From contig JAKLJG010000001.1 of NCBI GenBank assembly GCA_023151255.1, positions 359,599 to 423,598 of the forward strand: a stretch of 64,000 bases of DNA. The letters are read 5' to 3'. The DNA comes from Cyclobacteriaceae bacterium. Lineage in GTDB: Bacteria; Bacteroidota; Bacteroidia; Cytophagales; Cyclobacteriaceae. A model generated the notes under the pieces. That model ran no database searches, was not told where the DNA came from, and saw only the letters and a program-made list of their open reading frames with translations. Below, in pieces: positions 1-7,952 of this stretch (its first letter is position 1; the number at the start of each line of letters is the position of its first letter). The translations under genes and the position numbers were made by a program.

Positions 1-513
1 ATGCGGGCATGTACATCGCCTGGATTTGATGAGAATAGTTGTTTTTTTAGTTTCTGAACCTCAACAACGTTAAAAATGCCCTGTTCTTCAATTAAGCGAT
101 TTTCAAGCAGGTCATCGGTAATCAGCGATTTCATTTCCCTTCTCAGCCATTTTAAAAGGGGTACTTCAAAGCCTTTTTTAGGCCGGTTGTACAATTTTTC
201 AGGAAGGAAGTCTTTAAAGGCATCCTGTAAAATCCGTTTCCGGATGTGGGAGTTGATTTTAAAGTCGGCCGGCAAACTGAAAACGAAATTAACCAGTTCG
301 TAATCTAAAAACGGAGTGCGCACCTCCAGGCTGTTGGCCATGCTCATCAGGTCAACCTTGGTGAGCATGTCGTTGGGCAGTACAAGCTCCATATCCGTTA
401 GTAAGATATCGTTCATGTCGGATCGACTATGCAGGTGTTTGAGCCAGGTACCCCTGATGGTTGTAAACTGATCTTCATCGGAAAGGATATGATGCCGTTG
501 ATCGGGATGCAGC
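1..513 (-). pseudogene. asnB: AsnB C-terminal part in shifted frame, truncated by the window edge
   Basis: Reading the minus strand in the frame offset from the upstream part gives HPDQRHHILSDEDQF, then KVDLMSMANSLEVRTPFLDY and FLPEKLYNRPKKGFEVP. These are the conserved C-terminal synthetase motifs of AsnB. The frame stays open to base 1, so the end of the gene lies outside the window. The first ATG in this frame is at 416, too late to make a functional stand-alone protein. I therefore read this as the other half of one frameshifted asnB rather than a second gene. Confidence 0.85.
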
Positions 514-1734
514 AAAGCGCAACCGTTGCCACAGCCAGTCGAATTTCGGAATCAGGTTTTCCTTCCAACCCGGATGAAGACCTCGCAAAAAGGCTGCGTG
601 CTTGTTGTATCCACCCAGCAGTTCATCGGCACCATCGCCAGATAGTGCCACCGTAGCATGCTTTCGTGTTTCCTTACTCAGTATATATACATTGATAGCT
701 GATGAATCGGCAAAGGGTTCATCGGTATAATCCAGAATGCTGTAAACGTGTTCGTATAAGTCGGCATTGGTAAGCGAGAATACCGTGTGTTTTGTATTAA
801 AGTGTTTTGAGACGAGCTTGGCATAGCTTGTTTCATCAAAGAACTTTTCATCTTTAAATCCAATGGAAAACGTATGCAGATCGGGTTTGTGTTTACGAGC
901 CAGTCCGGTGATTACGGAAGAATCAATGCCACCACTAAGGAATGCGCCCAGGGGAACATCGGCTACAAGTCTGCGTTGAACTGAAGCTTCAAGTAAGTTT
1001 TTGAAGGTATTTTTGGCCTCATCAAAACCAATGGAGTTCTGTCTTGCCTGTTCTTGGTTGTAAGGAATGGTGTAGTAGTTATTGATTAAAAACTTACCTC
1101 TTTCGATTTTCAGGTAATGGCCCGGATTTAATTTTTTTACCTGCTGAAAGATTGTATCGGGTGCAGGAATATAGTTTAGTTGCAGGTATGTGTACAATGC
1201 GGTGAAGTCTAATTTCTTTTCAATACCGTACTCCAGTATGGCTTTCATTTCTGATGCAAACAGAAATTTATCTTCATCGTACAGGTACAGCAGGGGTTTT
1301 ACACCGTACCGGTCGCGGGCCAGGAAAAAAGTTTGCTCTTGTTTGTCGTAAATGCAAAAAGCGAAGAATCCGTTAAGCTTGTTGAGGAAGTTTTCGCGTT
1401 CATGAATGTAGAGTTTCAGTAAAACTTCAGTATCAGATTGAGAAAAGAAAGTTACCCCTCGATTTTGAAGTTGCTTACGCAATTCGCGGTAATTGAAAAT
1501 CTCTCCGTTGTAAACAATGGTGTACCGGTTGGTTTCGTCCCACATGGGCTGGTTAGCCGCAGCACTGGTATCAATAATAGAGAGCCTGCGATGCCCCAAG
1601 CCCACAAACTGGTCGTGATATATATCCTGGAAATCGGGGCCGCGTTTTTCAAGTGCACGGGTGGCATTGGCCAGGTGAATCATGTTCATCTTGCCCACCA
1701 GGTTAAAGGCAAAAATTCCGGTTATGCCGCACAT
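475..1734 (-). CDS. asnB: Asparagine synthetase (glutamine-hydrolysing), N-terminal part of a frameshifted gene
   Basis: AsnB makes asparagine from aspartate, glutamine and ATP. The protein starts MCGITGIF, so Cys2 becomes the N-terminal nucleophile of the class-II glutaminase domain, which fixes the start. RRLSIID (about 49-55) and YNGEIFNYRELR (about 75-86) are further glutaminase motifs. SGGIDSS (267-273) is the PP-loop of the synthetase domain, and SGDGADE follows near 390. This frame stops after 419 residues, where the family normally runs past 600. The missing C-terminal part is present downstream in another frame (1-513). Removing one base from the TTT run at 514-516 (minus strand) joins both into one open frame. 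Either an assembly error or a real inactivating mutation is possible. Confidence 0.93.
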   Translation of the reverse strand: MCGITGIFAFNLVGKMNMIHLANATRALEKRGPDFQDIYHDQFVGLGHRRLSIIDTSAAANQPMWDETNRYTIVYNGEIFNYRELRKQLQNRGVTFFSQSDTEVLLKLYIHERENFLNKLNGFFAFCIYDKQEQTFFLARDRYGVKPLLYLYDEDKFLFASEMKAILEYGIEKKLDFTALYTYLQLNYIPAPDTIFQQVKKLNPGHYLKIERGKFLINNYYTIPYNQEQARQNSIGFDEAKNTFKNLLEASVQRRLVADVPLGAFLSGGIDSSVITGLARKHKPDLHTFSIGFKDEKFFDETSYAKLVSKHFNTKHTVFSLTNADLYEHVYSILDYTDEPFADSSAINVYILSKETRKHATVALSGDGADELLGGYNKHAAFLRGLHPGWKENLIPKFDWLWQRLRFAASRSTASYPFR

Positions 1735-1740
1735 ACTGTG

Positions 1741-1838
1741 GTTTTAAAGTTCAAAGTTCTTGGTTCAAGGTTCTTAGCTTAACGTTTTGTGCCTTGGGTG
1801 AACTTTGAATTTTGAACCTTAAACCTAGAATTTTAAAA
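1741..1838. repeat. Degenerate heptamer array with inverted halves
   Basis: The gap between asnB and the membrane protein can be written as consecutive 7-base units. On the plus strand the left half repeats AGTTCAA, AGTTCTT, GGTTCAA, GGTTCTT. The right half reads TTTGAAT, TTTGAAC, CTTAAAC, CTAGAAT, which is the complement of the same unit. The two halves pair imperfectly, about 24 of 32 positions by my alignment, so a long hairpin is possible. It could act as a terminator or mRNA stabiliser, or be a dispersed genomic repeat. Confidence 0.55.
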
Positions 1839-2414
1839 TTAAGGACGTTTACCATTTAATACTAGTGAAGTCAATTTCATTCCAAGCATTGTACACACCC
1901 AGGCCAGCAGCACAACAAACTCCCAATATTCTCCACCCACGTTAGGAAGTTTTCCCTGTACGCGGGGCAGGTAGCTCATGAAGAAGATGAACCATACATA
2001 ATACTGGTAAATGGTTAGTGCAACTTTAAAATGTGTCTCCGTTATCAACCCCTTTTCGTACCGATACTGAAATACAGGCATCGCGAAGATGAGCACGTAA
2101 GCTACAAATCCACCGGCCAGCCGTATAGGGATAAGTTCATTGCCGGATAAATAAACATAAGTCAGCAATTCGACAAGATGAATGCCGTGAGCAATGGCAA
2201 AAACCAAAAATGGTTTATCCGATAGTATTTCTTTAAGTCGCTGCTGGTTAGGCAAGACGAGAAATAAAATACTGAATAATATAAGCGAAAGCCGTCCGGA
2301 ATAACGTGTTACTGCCTGAAGGGCTGTGAGTGAATCGCCATAGTTAACCAGTGCCAGAACTGCCAGCAGAATTTCAAGCAAAACAACTGTTAAAACTGCT
2401 TTTTTGAAACTCAC
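1839..2414 (-). CDS. Small multi-pass membrane protein of unknown function
   Basis: This is a 191-residue protein that I do not recognise with confidence. It is strongly hydrophobic with about five or six membrane segments. The first is near residues 5-24, followed by segments around 40-57, 69-90, 100-115, 130-147 and 165-182. Two histidines in AHGIHLVE (about 75-82) sit inside a predicted helix, which loosely recalls ferric-reductase-like membrane domains, but I cannot claim haem binding. It follows the DUF1080 genes with a 12-base gap, so it is probably the last gene of the glcD-DUF1080-DUF1080 operon. Confidence 0.75.
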   Translation of the reverse strand: MSFKKAVLTVVLLEILLAVLALVNYGDSLTALQAVTRYSGRLSLILFSILFLVLPNQQRLKEILSDKPFLVFAIAHGIHLVELLTYVYLSGNELIPIRLAGGFVAYVLIFAMPVFQYRYEKGLITETHFKVALTIYQYYVWFIFFMSYLPRVQGKLPNVGGEYWEFVVLLAWVCTMLGMKLTSLVLNGKRP

Positions 2415-2426
2415 CGGGTTTACCGT

Positions 2427-3173
2427 TTATGGTAAAGGCTTAATCCTAATATTCCGGTACCATACCTTATCGCCATGATCCTGTAGGGCAATGTGGCCGC
2501 GCGTAGCTTTACCAAAGGATGGCCATTGTTTAAACTTGCTGCCGGCCACCAGGGCGTCCCATTCGGGTGTGTGCATGGTAAAGTTTACAACATTGGTACC
2601 GTTAAGCCAGAATTGATAATTACCCTTATCGGAAACAATGCGCACCTGGTTCCACTCACCGGCCGGCTTTACAGTTTCGGTTGAGCAGGAGATTAAATCA
2701 TACAGGTCGCCAGCCCGGTGTTTTATGATTTTGGCATCCGGGTGGCAGGCATTGTCGAGCACCTGCATTTCAGGACCTGTTATGTAGGTGTTTTTAAATT
2801 CCGGGCTTTCAACCACGTTAAACATAATGCCGCTGTTGCCGCAACTGTCAATTTTCCATTCCAGCATCAGTTCAAAGTTTTCAAATTCATCAACAGTGAT
2901 GATATCTCCCTTGCCCTCTTCAGCTGTATTGTCGAAATGCAAGGTACCGTTATCAACCACCCACGCAGCACCTACGCCTTCTTTATTGAAGTTCTTCCAA
3001 CCGGCTGTTGACTGGCCATCAAACAACAACCGCCAGCCTTCGGCTTTTTGTTGTTCTGTTAAAGTATTCTGGGCAATGGTTTCAGTTGCAGGTTCGCTTT
3101 GTATGGCTGGCTGTTCCTTGGGTTTACAGGCAAGTGCGACAGCAGCTAATGAGAATAGGAAAAGTTTGTTCAT
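2427..3173 (-). CDS. DUF1080 (3-keto-disaccharide hydrolase type) lipoprotein, copy 1
   Basis: This is a 248-residue exported lipoprotein. The N-terminus MNKLFLFSLAAVALAC ends in a lipobox, with Cys16 the predicted lipidated residue. The body matches the DUF1080 jelly-roll family, with LFDGQSTAGW near 49-58, GNSGIMFNV near 112-120, GPEMQVLDN and the C-terminal HIALQDHGDKVWYRNI. Family members hydrolyse 3-keto-glycosides or bind sugars in the cell envelope. It is a paralogue of the next upstream gene, 30 bases away, with the same domain and similar length. Substrate is unknown. The neighbouring FAD oxidase would fit a pathway through oxidised sugars, but that is inference. Confidence 0.88.
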   Translation of the reverse strand: MNKLFLFSLAAVALACKPKEQPAIQSEPATETIAQNTLTEQQKAEGWRLLFDGQSTAGWKNFNKEGVGAAWVVDNGTLHFDNTAEEGKGDIITVDEFENFELMLEWKIDSCGNSGIMFNVVESPEFKNTYITGPEMQVLDNACHPDAKIIKHRAGDLYDLISCSTETVKPAGEWNQVRIVSDKGNYQFWLNGTNVVNFTMHTPEWDALVAGSKFKQWPSFGKATRGHIALQDHGDKVWYRNIRIKPLP

Positions 3174-3203
3174 AGGTATTAACTGTTTAAATTAACTAAT
3201 GGC

Positions 3204-3929
3204 TTACAGCAATTTAATTTTGATGGCGCGGTACCATACTTCATTGCCATGGTCCTGCAATGCAATATACCCCTTCCTGGCGGATGCATAACCCGGAAAG
3301 TCTTTCCATTTACCGGCATTTCTGCGCTTATTCCAGTCATCCGAAAACAAATCGTACACAAGTACCCGGGTGCCGTTAAGCCAGTGTTCAACATGATTTC
3401 CCTGAACAATAATTTTTCCATCGTTCCATTGTTCTACAGGCGAAACAATAGCGTTGTCGGCAGCATGCATGCCGAAGTTGGCAGCTGCTTTATTCTCCGG
3501 GGGTAGGTCGCCAGGGTAGTTTTCTTCATCAATTACCTGGTATTCCGGTCCGGAGGCATAGGTTTGGTCGTAAGCTTCCGTTACACGGAACATCACTCCG
3601 CTGTTACCCTGATGCGAAATTTTCCATTGGAAAGACAACTCAAAATCACCGTACTCTCCGGTGGTGATCAAATCCGAACGTTCGTTTAAAGTGCCATCAG
3701 CAAAAGCTTTGCAGTGGAGGGCGCCATCGGTAACCTCCCATGAATTGTTTGCCTGGTTTTTAAAAAAGCGCCAGCCGTTCAGGGTCTTGCCATCGAAGAG
3801 CAGAATCCATCCGTTATTTTTTTCTTCAACAGTTAATTGGTTGTAACTATCGGCCGGTTGTTTTGGTTGCTTTTTTAGTTCACAGGCTGTGAGCAGCAAA
3901 CCGGTAACCAAGGATAAAATTATGCGCAT
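3204..3929 (-). CDS. DUF1080 (3-keto-disaccharide hydrolase type) lipoprotein, copy 2
   Basis: This is a 241-residue protein with a lipoprotein signal, MRIILSLVTGLLLTAC (Cys16 lipidated). The DUF1080 domain fills the rest, with LFDGKTLNGWRFF near 45-57, GNSGVMFRVTEAY near 109-121, GPEYQVIDEEN and IALQDHGNEVWYR at the end. It starts 2 bases after the stop of the GlcD-like gene, so the two are almost certainly cotranscribed. Together with copy 1 it forms a tandem duplication. The copies have diverged enough, with a different insert after YQVIDEEN, that they may act on different glycosides. Confidence 0.88.
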   Translation of the reverse strand: MRIILSLVTGLLLTACELKKQPKQPADSYNQLTVEEKNNGWILLFDGKTLNGWRFFKNQANNSWEVTDGALHCKAFADGTLNERSDLITTGEYGDFELSFQWKISHQGNSGVMFRVTEAYDQTYASGPEYQVIDEENYPGDLPPENKAAANFGMHAADNAIVSPVEQWNDGKIIVQGNHVEHWLNGTRVLVYDLFSDDWNKRRNAGKWKDFPGYASARKGYIALQDHGNEVWYRAIKIKLL

Positions 3930-3931
3930 GG

Positions 3932-5347
3932 TCAGAAGATTTTTCCCGGATTCAATATATCATTTGGATCGAATACTTTTTTTATGCCGCGCATCAGTTC
4001 AAGATTGGTTTTACCCAGGGCAATGGGCATGTAGGGCCGCTTGGCAATGCCGATACCGTGTTCGCCCGACAATGTTCCGCCCAGGCTCACGGTCAGTTTA
4101 AAAATTTCACCAATACCCTGAGGTATTTTAGTCTCCCAATCCGTGTCGCTTATTTTTTCTTTGAGCACATTAACATGCAGGTTGCCGTCACCCAGGTGCC
4201 CGAAGCAAACGGTATTAAAACCATACTGCTTTCCTATTTCTTTGATTCCCGAAATCAACTTTGGCAGATTTGCTCTCGGCACCACCACATCCTCACTTTT
4301 GGTAAGTGTAAACCAGTTAACAGCGGGCGAGATATTCTTTCGTACTTTCCACAGTTCTTCTTTTTGGGCGGCACTTTCAGCAAATAAAATTTCACCGGAA
4401 TTAAATTTTTCCACCACCTTCATCACGCGTTCGGCATCGCGCATCAGTACTTCTTCATCGTTGCCATCCAACTCACACAGCAGATAGGCATCCATGTTGT
4501 CGGGGAACGTAGTGGTGACAGGGCTGTTCAATACTTTCTGGCAATATGCCAGTGTTTGAAGGGCAGCAACGCGTTCGAAAAACTCGACCCCCGAAGGTTG
4601 AATCCCGGCCGTAAAAATTGCAGCAATGGCCCGGCATGCCTCTTCATTTGTTACAAAGGGGATAAGCATGAGTACGTTTTTCTGCGGATAGCCCCGCAGC
4701 TTAAAAACAATTTTGGTGATGATGCCCAACGTGCCTTCGCTGCCGCACATCAGTTGGGTGAGGTTGTACCCTGTTGAATTTTTAAGCACATTAGCGCCTG
4801 TCCAGATGATTTCTCCGGTAGGCAAAACCACCTCCAGGTTCAGTACATAATCGCGCGTAACGCCATACTTCACCGCTTTGGGTCCGCCAGAATTTTGCGC
4901 CAGGTTGCCACCCAGAAAGCAGGATCCTTTACTGGCCGGATCGGGCGGGTAGAACAATCCTTTTTCTTTTACGGCATTCTGGAAAACTTCGGTAATCACA
5001 CCGGGCTCCACGGTGGCCTGAAGATTCAGTTCATCGATGTTCAGGATTTTGTTGAATCGCTCCATTGACAACACAAGCCCATGATGGGTAGGTAATGCCG
5101 AACCGGCCAAGCCGGTGCCGGCACCTCGCGCAGTAACCGGGATGCGGTGTGCATTACAAAATTGCATGATCCTGCTTACTTCCTGGGTAGTGCCCGGTTT
5201 CAGAACCAGCGCAGGCAAAAAGGTATAGTTCTCCGTCTTGTCATGAGCATAATCAAGCCTCTTTTCTTGGTCAAGAATTACATTTTCCTTTCCTACAATG
5301 GCCTCAAATTGGCTTACAACATCTGTGCTTACTTCCGGAAATGCCAT
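3932..5347 (-). CDS. glcD: GlcD-like FAD-linked oxidase (glycolate/D-lactate dehydrogenase family)
   Basis: This is a 471-residue cytosolic or peripheral flavoprotein of the FAD_binding_4 / FAD-oxidase C family. The PCMH-type FAD site includes PVTARGAGTGLAG (about 71-83), PPDPASKGSCFLGGN (about 135-149) and CGSEGTLGIITK (about 202-213). The C-terminal cap carries CFGHLGDGNLHVNV and SGEHGIGIAKRPYM, typical of GlcD and D-lactate dehydrogenases. It would oxidise a 2-hydroxyacid and pass electrons to a quinone or partner protein. No GlcE or GlcF partner lies next to it, so the exact substrate is open. It heads the operon with the two DUF1080 lipoproteins. Confidence 0.87.
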   Translation of the reverse strand: MAFPEVSTDVVSQFEAIVGKENVILDQEKRLDYAHDKTENYTFLPALVLKPGTTQEVSRIMQFCNAHRIPVTARGAGTGLAGSALPTHHGLVLSMERFNKILNIDELNLQATVEPGVITEVFQNAVKEKGLFYPPDPASKGSCFLGGNLAQNSGGPKAVKYGVTRDYVLNLEVVLPTGEIIWTGANVLKNSTGYNLTQLMCGSEGTLGIITKIVFKLRGYPQKNVLMLIPFVTNEEACRAIAAIFTAGIQPSGVEFFERVAALQTLAYCQKVLNSPVTTTFPDNMDAYLLCELDGNDEEVLMRDAERVMKVVEKFNSGEILFAESAAQKEELWKVRKNISPAVNWFTLTKSEDVVVPRANLPKLISGIKEIGKQYGFNTVCFGHLGDGNLHVNVLKEKISDTDWETKIPQGIGEIFKLTVSLGGTLSGEHGIGIAKRPYMPIALGKTNLELMRGIKKVFDPNDILNPGKIF

Positions 5348-5390
5348 GCAACGCGTATATTTACAGAGCTATTTTTTAAACTTACTAAGG

Positions 5391-5879
5391 ATGCTATTTT
5401 TTAACCTCAAAGGTAAGCAACCTTTTTACTTTCTGATTATCTGGGTCTTTTTAGCTTCCTGCGCTTCGCACAAAGCCAGGGTTAAGGAAGAGAAGGTTGA
5501 AAAAGTGATTATAGCCGCCCGTAGTTATGTAGGCACACCGTATAAGTACGGTGGCACTACCCGTTCCGGTATGGATTGCAGCGGCCTGCTGCTCAATGCT
5601 TTCCGTGCTATCAATATGGAGTTGCCGCGAACCTCCCAGGCACAAAGCAAGGTAGGCAAAGAAGTGAAGCTAAAGGAAGTTGAACCGGGCGACCTGGTAT
5701 TTTTTGCAACCGGAAAGAAGAGGCGGGAAATTACCCATGTTGGTTTGGTAACCGATAAGAAATCCAAGGACAACGTTAAGTTTATTCACGCCTCAACCAC
5801 GTTGGGCGTTGTTGAAACCAACATCTACTCTGAGTATTACATCAAACGATTCCGGTTAGCTAGGCGGGTTATTGAATAA
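5391..5879 (+). CDS. NlpC/P60 cell-wall endopeptidase, lipoprotein
   Basis: The protein is 162 residues when started at ATG 5391. A longer frame upstream overlaps the divergent glcD start and adds no recognisable sequence, whereas this start puts a lipoprotein signal at the N-terminus ending LASC (Cys24). The NlpC/P60 domain follows. Its catalytic Cys lies in GMDCSGL (about residues 65-71) and its His in ITHVGLV (about 113-119). A third polar residue is the His in FIHAST (about 130-135). Such enzymes cut D-Glu-meso-DAP bonds in peptidoglycan stem peptides at the outer-membrane side of the periplasm. TATATTTA at 5356-5363 resembles the Bacteroidota -7 element and could be its promoter. Confidence 0.88.
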   Translation: MLFFNLKGKQPFYFLIIWVFLASCASHKARVKEEKVEKVIIAARSYVGTPYKYGGTTRSGMDCSGLLLNAFRAINMELPRTSQAQSKVGKEVKLKEVEPGDLVFFATGKKRREITHVGLVTDKKSKDNVKFIHASTTLGVVETNIYSEYYIKRFRLARRVIE

Positions 5880-5938
5880 GGTTAGGGTATCTGTTGCCCG
5901 GAAGTTTATTACCTTCACCGGTGATTACCTTCAACATC

Positions 5939-6916
5939 ATGAATAAATTTGATTCGAGAAGAAAGTTTTTGAAACTCTCAACATTTTCAACGGCAATCTT
6001 TTCACTTACAAAAATTTTTGCACAGAAGACTCCGTCACTGGTAAAACCAATTGTAGTTTCAACCTGGCGAAATACCGATGCCAATGCTGCGGCATGGAAT
6101 ATATTGAGTGCAGCAGGAAGATCATTGGATGCTGTTGAGCAAGGTGCGCGTGTGCCTGAAGCTAATCCGAAGGATACTTCTGTGGGATATGGCGGCTTGC
6201 CCGATCGTGAAGGTGTGGTTACACTGGATGCCTGCATTATGGATGAAAAAAGCAATTGCGGGTCGGTTGCCTTTGTTCAGGGATTTAAACACCCGGTGTC
6301 AATTGCCCGATTGGTAATGGAAAAAACTCCACACGTGATGCTGGTGGGTAAGGGTGCCGAACAATTTGCGCTGAGCCAGGGTTTTAAAAAAGAAAACCTG
6401 CTCACAAAAGAATCAGAAAAGGCATGGAAGGAGTGGTTGAAGAAATCGGAGTATAAACCCTACCACAATCCGGGCCAGCATGATACCATCGGCATTCTTG
6501 CGCTCGATAGTAATGGAAATCTTTCAGGCGCCTGTACCACCAGTGGCATGGCTTACAAGATGCATGGCCGCGTGGGCGATTCGCCAATCATCGGGGCCGG
6601 GTTGTATGTGGATGGTGAAGTCGGAGCCGCTACGGCAACCGGTGTGGGCGAAGAAATGATTCGCATTGCCGGCAGTCATACCATTGTTGAATTAATGCGC
6701 AACGGTCGGTCACCGCAGGAGGCCTGTGAAGAAGCAATCAAAAGACTCATCAGCAAGCGTGGCGAAGAGAAGGCTAAGGAACTGAGTGTTGCTTTTCTTG
6801 CACTAAATAAGAACGGGGAGGTTGGGGCGTATTCAACCAACAATGTATTTGAATACACCATTTCTTCACCTGACCAACTTCATCAGGTAATCAAATCAAA
6901 AAGTTATTATAACTGA
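5939..6916 (+). CDS. N4-(beta-N-acetylglucosaminyl)-L-asparaginase (glycosylasparaginase), exported
   Basis: This is a 325-residue N-terminal nucleophile hydrolase of the asparaginase-2 family. I start it at ATG 5939 because this places a twin-arginine-like signal, SRRKFLKLS, at residues 6-14, followed by a hydrophobic stretch ending near IFAQ. The autocleavage site is HDTIGI, with Thr183 the predicted nucleophile. GDSPIIGAGLY and ATATGVGEE are further conserved substrate-pocket segments. The family cleaves the GlcNAc-asparagine bond of N-linked glycopeptides after the protein core is degraded, probably in the periplasm here. cutC follows after 3 bases and is likely cotranscribed. Confidence 0.9.
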   Translation: MNKFDSRRKFLKLSTFSTAIFSLTKIFAQKTPSLVKPIVVSTWRNTDANAAAWNILSAAGRSLDAVEQGARVPEANPKDTSVGYGGLPDREGVVTLDACIMDEKSNCGSVAFVQGFKHPVSIARLVMEKTPHVMLVGKGAEQFALSQGFKKENLLTKESEKAWKEWLKKSEYKPYHNPGQHDTIGILALDSNGNLSGACTTSGMAYKMHGRVGDSPIIGAGLYVDGEVGAATATGVGEEMIRIAGSHTIVELMRNGRSPQEACEEAIKRLISKRGEEKAKELSVAFLALNKNGEVGAYSTNNVFEYTISSPDQLHQVIKSKSYYN

Positions 6917-6919
6917 GCA

Positions 6920-7666
6920 GTGGCCATAAACATCGAGGTTGCAGTCTTTAATATTGAGTCGGCCATGCACGCCCAAAAGGGTGGAGCCGGCAGGGTAGAG
7001 CTGTGTGACAATCCTTCCGAAGGAGGCACAACACCTTCCTTTGGCGTAATGGAAATTGTGAGGCAGGCACTGAACATTGATGTGTATGCCATGATTCGGC
7101 CCCGGGGCGGTGATTTTGTTTATTCCGCTTACGAGTACCACGCTATGAAACGCGATATTGAAATGTGCAAGCGGGCCAGCCTGGATGGCGTGGTGCTGGG
7201 CATATTGAAACCCGATGGAACGATTGATAAAGAACGGTGCCGAAAACTCATTGAAGCGGCCCGCCCCATGAAAGTTACCTGCCTCCGGGCCTTTGATTTT
7301 ACGCGTGACGCTTATGAAGCTTTAAATGATTGCCTTGAAGCCGGCTTTGACCGCATCCTTACCTCGGGAAGGCAGCCAACAGCTGAGGGAGGTATGGATT
7401 TGATTAAAGAATTGGTGATCAGATCGGACGGAAAAATTTCGATCATGGCAGGGGTGGGTATTAGTGAAGTAAATGTTATACCCGTAGTCAGCCATACAGG
7501 CGTAAATGAAGTTCATTTTTCGGCACGCACGTACAAACCTTCGGAACACCCCAGGCATAACCACCTCATCAGCCTGAAGGATACACTACCGGATGATTCC
7601 GGCAAATGGGTTGCCGATGAGGAAAAAATCAAAAGAATAGCTGAATTATTGAGAAATGCCCGGTAG
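6920..7666 (+). CDS. cutC: CutC family protein
   Basis: This is a 248-residue TIM-barrel protein beginning at a GTG codon 3 bases after the glycosylasparaginase stop. Conserved CutC segments are GAGRVELCDN (about 22-31), EGGTTPSFG (about 34-42), MIRPRGGDFVYS (about 58-69), CLRAFDFTRD and LTSGRQPTAEGG (about 148-159). CutC was named for copper homeostasis in E. coli, but its biochemical role is still unclear, and nothing around it here points to copper specifically. The cbb3 oxidase genes, which need copper, begin 290 bases downstream, after a separate tRNA gene. Confidence 0.93.
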   Translation: MAINIEVAVFNIESAMHAQKGGAGRVELCDNPSEGGTTPSFGVMEIVRQALNIDVYAMIRPRGGDFVYSAYEYHAMKRDIEMCKRASLDGVVLGILKPDGTIDKERCRKLIEAARPMKVTCLRAFDFTRDAYEALNDCLEAGFDRILTSGRQPTAEGGMDLIKELVIRSDGKISIMAGVGISEVNVIPVVSHTGVNEVHFSARTYKPSEHPRHNHLISLKDTLPDDSGKWVADEEKIKRIAELLRNAR

Positions 7667-7667
7667 G

Positions 7668-7699
7668 TTGGGCACATTTAAATTTTAAAAATATATTTG
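7668..7699 (+). promoter_or_regulatory. Bacteroidota-type promoter for tRNA-Ala
   Basis: TTG at 7668-7670 and TATATTTG at 7692-7699 match the -33 (TTTG-like) and -7 (TAnnTTTG) elements of the Bacteroidota primary sigma factor, with 21 bases between them. The -7 element ends 10 bases before the mature tRNA 5' end, a typical distance. Confidence 0.65.
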
Positions 7700-7709
7700 C
7701 AGCCCATTC

Positions 7710-7786
7710 GGGGTCATAGCTCAGCTGGCTAGAGCGCTACAATGGCATTGTAGAGGTCGTGGGTTCGACTCCCACTGGCTCCACCA
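7710..7786 (+). tRNA. tRNA-Ala (anticodon GGC)
   Basis: The 77-base sequence folds into a full cloverleaf. The acceptor stem is GGGGTCA/TGGCTCC and the D stem GCTC/GAGC. The anticodon stem CTACA/TGTAG carries the loop ATGGCAT, and the T arm is GTGGG-TTCGACT-CCCAC. Loop positions 34-36 read GGC, decoding GCC and GCT. The acceptor stem contains the G3-U70 wobble pair that is the identity element for alanyl-tRNA synthetase, confirming alanine. Discriminator A and a genome-encoded CCA (7784-7786) are present. Confidence 0.97.
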
Positions 7787-7793
7787 CCACGTA

Positions 7794-7817
7794 AGTCCGC
7801 AACCGCGGACTTTTTTA
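7794..7817 (+). terminator. Intrinsic terminator after tRNA-Ala
   Basis: AGTCCGC (7794-7800), loop AACC and GCGGACT (7805-7811) form a perfect 7-base-pair stem followed by a run of T residues. It ends the tRNA transcript and insulates the ccoNO promoter region. Confidence 0.92.
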
Positions 7818-7838
7818 TTTAAAATGATTATTGATTCC

Positions 7839-7850
7839 TGACGAAAATCA
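7839..7850. promoter_or_regulatory. Weak Crp/Fnr-like half-palindrome upstream of ccoNO
   Basis: TGAC-GAAA-ATCA differs by one base from a perfect TGAT-N4-ATCA Fnr-type core. It lies about 100 bases before the ccoNO start. It is listed because clearer sites of the same pattern occur elsewhere in the window and a Crp/Fnr-type regulator is encoded beside this operon. TAGCTTTA at 7917-7924 resembles a -7 element, which would put the site far upstream of the transcription start. Weak evidence. Confidence 0.3.
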
Positions 7851-7952
7851 TCCCCTTCTGTAACCGAAGTCATAAAAGCGGGCAATTTCAATCTTCTACT
7901 TTTAAACCCAGACTTGTAGCTTTACCTGAATCAATTAACACTATCCCTGCCT

